Positions 35,019-36,355 of a stretch of DNA of 36,355 nt are shown here, one piece after another. The stretch is from an uncultured Lachnospiraceae bacterium. GTDB taxonomy: Bacteria > Bacillota > Clostridia > Lachnospirales > Lachnospiraceae. The stretch spans positions 1-36,355 of the forward strand of contig CAMJPD010000008.1 of assembly GCA_946407765.1 (NCBI GenBank), read 5' to 3'. Numbering within the stretch: the first letter of the stretch is position 1; each line of letters begins with the position of its first letter. The position numbers were made by a program, and so were the translations under genes. The notes beneath the pieces were generated by a model. That model was not told the origin of the DNA and did no database searches. It was given only the letters and a program-made list of their open reading frames with translations.

Positions 35019-36355
35019 TGTTTCATAAACTTAAAAACAACATATTTATTTTTATTTTCATAACATTATTATGTTTCTTAACTTTGTCTTCTAATAAATC
35101 TTATGCTCAAAATGGATCTAGCTTAGCGGTCGTTTCTTCACATAAAAAGGAAGCAAAATATAATATGTACGAGGTGGACAAGTTCCATTATGTCATCATA
35201 GGCAATTCAGTAACAAGACATGGTGGAGAGGGCGAGTGGCCAGCAGAAAGAGGTATGACTGCAACTACAGATGATAAAGACTATGTTCGTGTGTTAGAAA
35301 AACTTTTTATTGAAGATGGAATCCCTGATGTTGAATGTAAGATAGAACAATATTTTCCACGAGATCTACAAACGGCAGAAAATTTTATAGCAGGCAAGTT
35401 AAATCATTTATTTGGTGATGATATTGATCTTGTGGTGGTGCAGATAGGAGAAAATATATTAGGAGATGCACCTCTTCCTGATTATGAAGCAGTATATACA
35501 AAATTAGTATTGAAATTAAAAAACCAGATGAAAAAGGCACAAGTAATTGTGGTCGATACTATGTATGTAGACGAGGGGATCTCAAAATCGCTTGCAAATG
35601 TAGCCAAGAATACAAATTCGATTTTTATGCCTTTGGATGTAATAAAAAAGGATGACTCATACAGATCATTTATCGGTGATAAGATTTATGACAATTATGG
35701 TATCGCTTATGAAGTAAAAAATCCTGCTATAGCAGCCCATCCTAATGACAAAGGACACAAATATATTGCAGATGAAATTCACAATATATGTATATCTAAT
35801 ATACTCCAAAAAAACAAGACAGATAAAAATACTAACCTAGCATCAGTAATTAATAATATAGCAGAATCTGAATATTTAAGTAGTGTAGACCATCTTGGTG
35901 ATACAACAAGAATTAAAAAGTTTATAAACAAAGCAAGTGAAGGTGCAAATCTAACTATTGTAGGATTTGGAGGGTCTATAACAGCAGGTGCAGGACTTAC
36001 TTACGAAGGAAGTGACATTCCTTTTGGAGAAAAGTTTACTAATGCTCTTAGAGAAAAATATCCAAATTCCACTTTTAAATATGTAAATGCAGGAATTTCA
36101 GGAACGAATCTTACTTATTCTGTATGCAGAGTGAAAGATGACTGTATAAATTATAATCCTGATCTTGTTATATTAGATTTTTCTGTTAATACAAGAGGAG
36201 ATAGTGATGTGCGAAGTTTATATAGCTCCGTTGTCTCTCAAATCAATAAAGCCAATGAGGAAACCGCAATAGTAAATATTCACTTTACTGAAGCAATAGA
36301 TAATGAAGAAGGTAATGTAATAAAAAAACAAGGGCAATCAAATCTTGTATCCAAT
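35018..36355 (+). CDS. Secreted protein with two SGNH domains (3' truncated by window)
   Basis: 446 codons are visible with no stop before the window edge. A signal peptide (hydrophobic core 9-23, cleavage near A30) is followed by two SGNH domains. Domain 1 (about 56-262) has IIGNSVTRHG with S64, VQIGEN with N146 and AHPNDKGH with H241; the Asp usually three residues before that His is an Ile, as occurs in some SGNH groups. Domain 2 (about 285 onward) has VGFGGSITAG with S320, NAGISGTN and DFSVNTRGD with N391, and closely follows the upstream protein over at least 150 residues. Its block V lies beyond the window. Tandem origin with the preceding gene is clear; the substrate is not. Confidence 0.85.
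   Translation, partial: MFHKLKNNIFIFIFITLLCFLTLSSNKSYAQNGSSLAVVSSHKKEAKYNMYEVDKFHYVIIGNSVTRHGGEGEWPAERGMTATTDDKDYVRVLEKLFIEDGIPDVECKIEQYFPRDLQTAENFIAGKLNHLFGDDIDLVVVQIGENILGDAPLPDYEAVYTKLVLKLKNQMKKAQVIVVDTMYVDEGISKSLANVAKNTNSIFMPLDVIKKDDSYRSFIGDKIYDNYGIAYEVKNPAIAAHPNDKGHKYIADEIHNICISNILQKNKTDKNTNLASVINNIAESEYLSSVDHLGDTTRIKKFINKASEGANLTIVGFGGSITAGAGLTYEGSDIPFGEKFTNALREKYPNSTFKYVNAGISGTNLTYSVCRVKDDCINYNPDLVILDFSVNTRGDSDVRSLYSSVVSQINKANEETAIVNIHFTEAIDNEEGNVIKKQGQSNLVSN

Overview
The window is chromosomal DNA from an AT-rich, low-GC Gram-positive anaerobe of the Clostridia, most likely a Lachnospiraceae-type lineage. The evidence is a ferredoxin-type [FeFe] hydrogenase, fused SecDF, a 58-residue-class S21, a Tgt and a MATE/SpoVB-like flippase of clostridial type, RpoB and RpoC with acidic tails, and a standard sigma-A promoter vocabulary. 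The family-level assignment is inference. No rRNA, CRISPR array, insertion sequence, phage or plasmid gene was found. Nearly everything lies on the + strand. Layout: 1-3125 holds the end of a HIT hydrolase, murG, rpsU (own promoter and terminator), phoH and ybeY. 3130-3306 is a 58-codon gene of unknown function on the minus strand, transcribed divergently from a MurJ/SpoVB-like flippase (3388) that is followed by an HI0933-type flavoprotein (5084). 6350-6692 is the only long gene-free stretch; it carries a near-consensus promoter and a repeat-rich leader with attenuator-like hairpins. Next come rpoB, rpoC, rpmE and yqhQ (6693-15607). 15636-18217 is an MBOAT acyltransferase plus an SGNH-like partner. 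It is followed by truA, tgt (with an unusual 40-residue insertion), yqeY, a polytopic membrane protein of unknown function, a glucose-1-phosphate cytidylyltransferase, secDF, a YdcF-like protein, a nicotinamidase-like hydrolase and a YjbR protein. 27563-31125 is a two-gene redox operon: a NuoF-tail/GltD-like fusion and an [FeFe] hydrogenase. 31238-31312 is tRNA-Pro(UGG), followed by rplM-rpsI, mtaB, and two tandem secreted SGNH hydrolases; the second has two SGNH domains and runs off the window. How the genes fit together: most are housekeeping (transcription, ribosome, tRNA modification, secretion, wall synthesis), mixed with three cell-surface modules: MBOAT/SGNH acylation, CDP-glucose synthesis with a membrane protein, and secreted SGNH esterases. 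The hydrogenase operon would dispose of fermentation electrons as H2. Several gene strings that are usually contiguous in Firmicutes are broken up here (mtaB-HIT-rpsU-yqeY-phoH-ybeY; truA-rplM-rpsI; tgt-yajC-secDF; rplJL-rpoBC), so the chromosome looks strongly rearranged. A second theme is promoters: at least five genes have a -10 box, usually an extended TGn type, only 6-8 bases before the ATG and no Shine-Dalgarno sequence, which predicts leaderless mRNAs.
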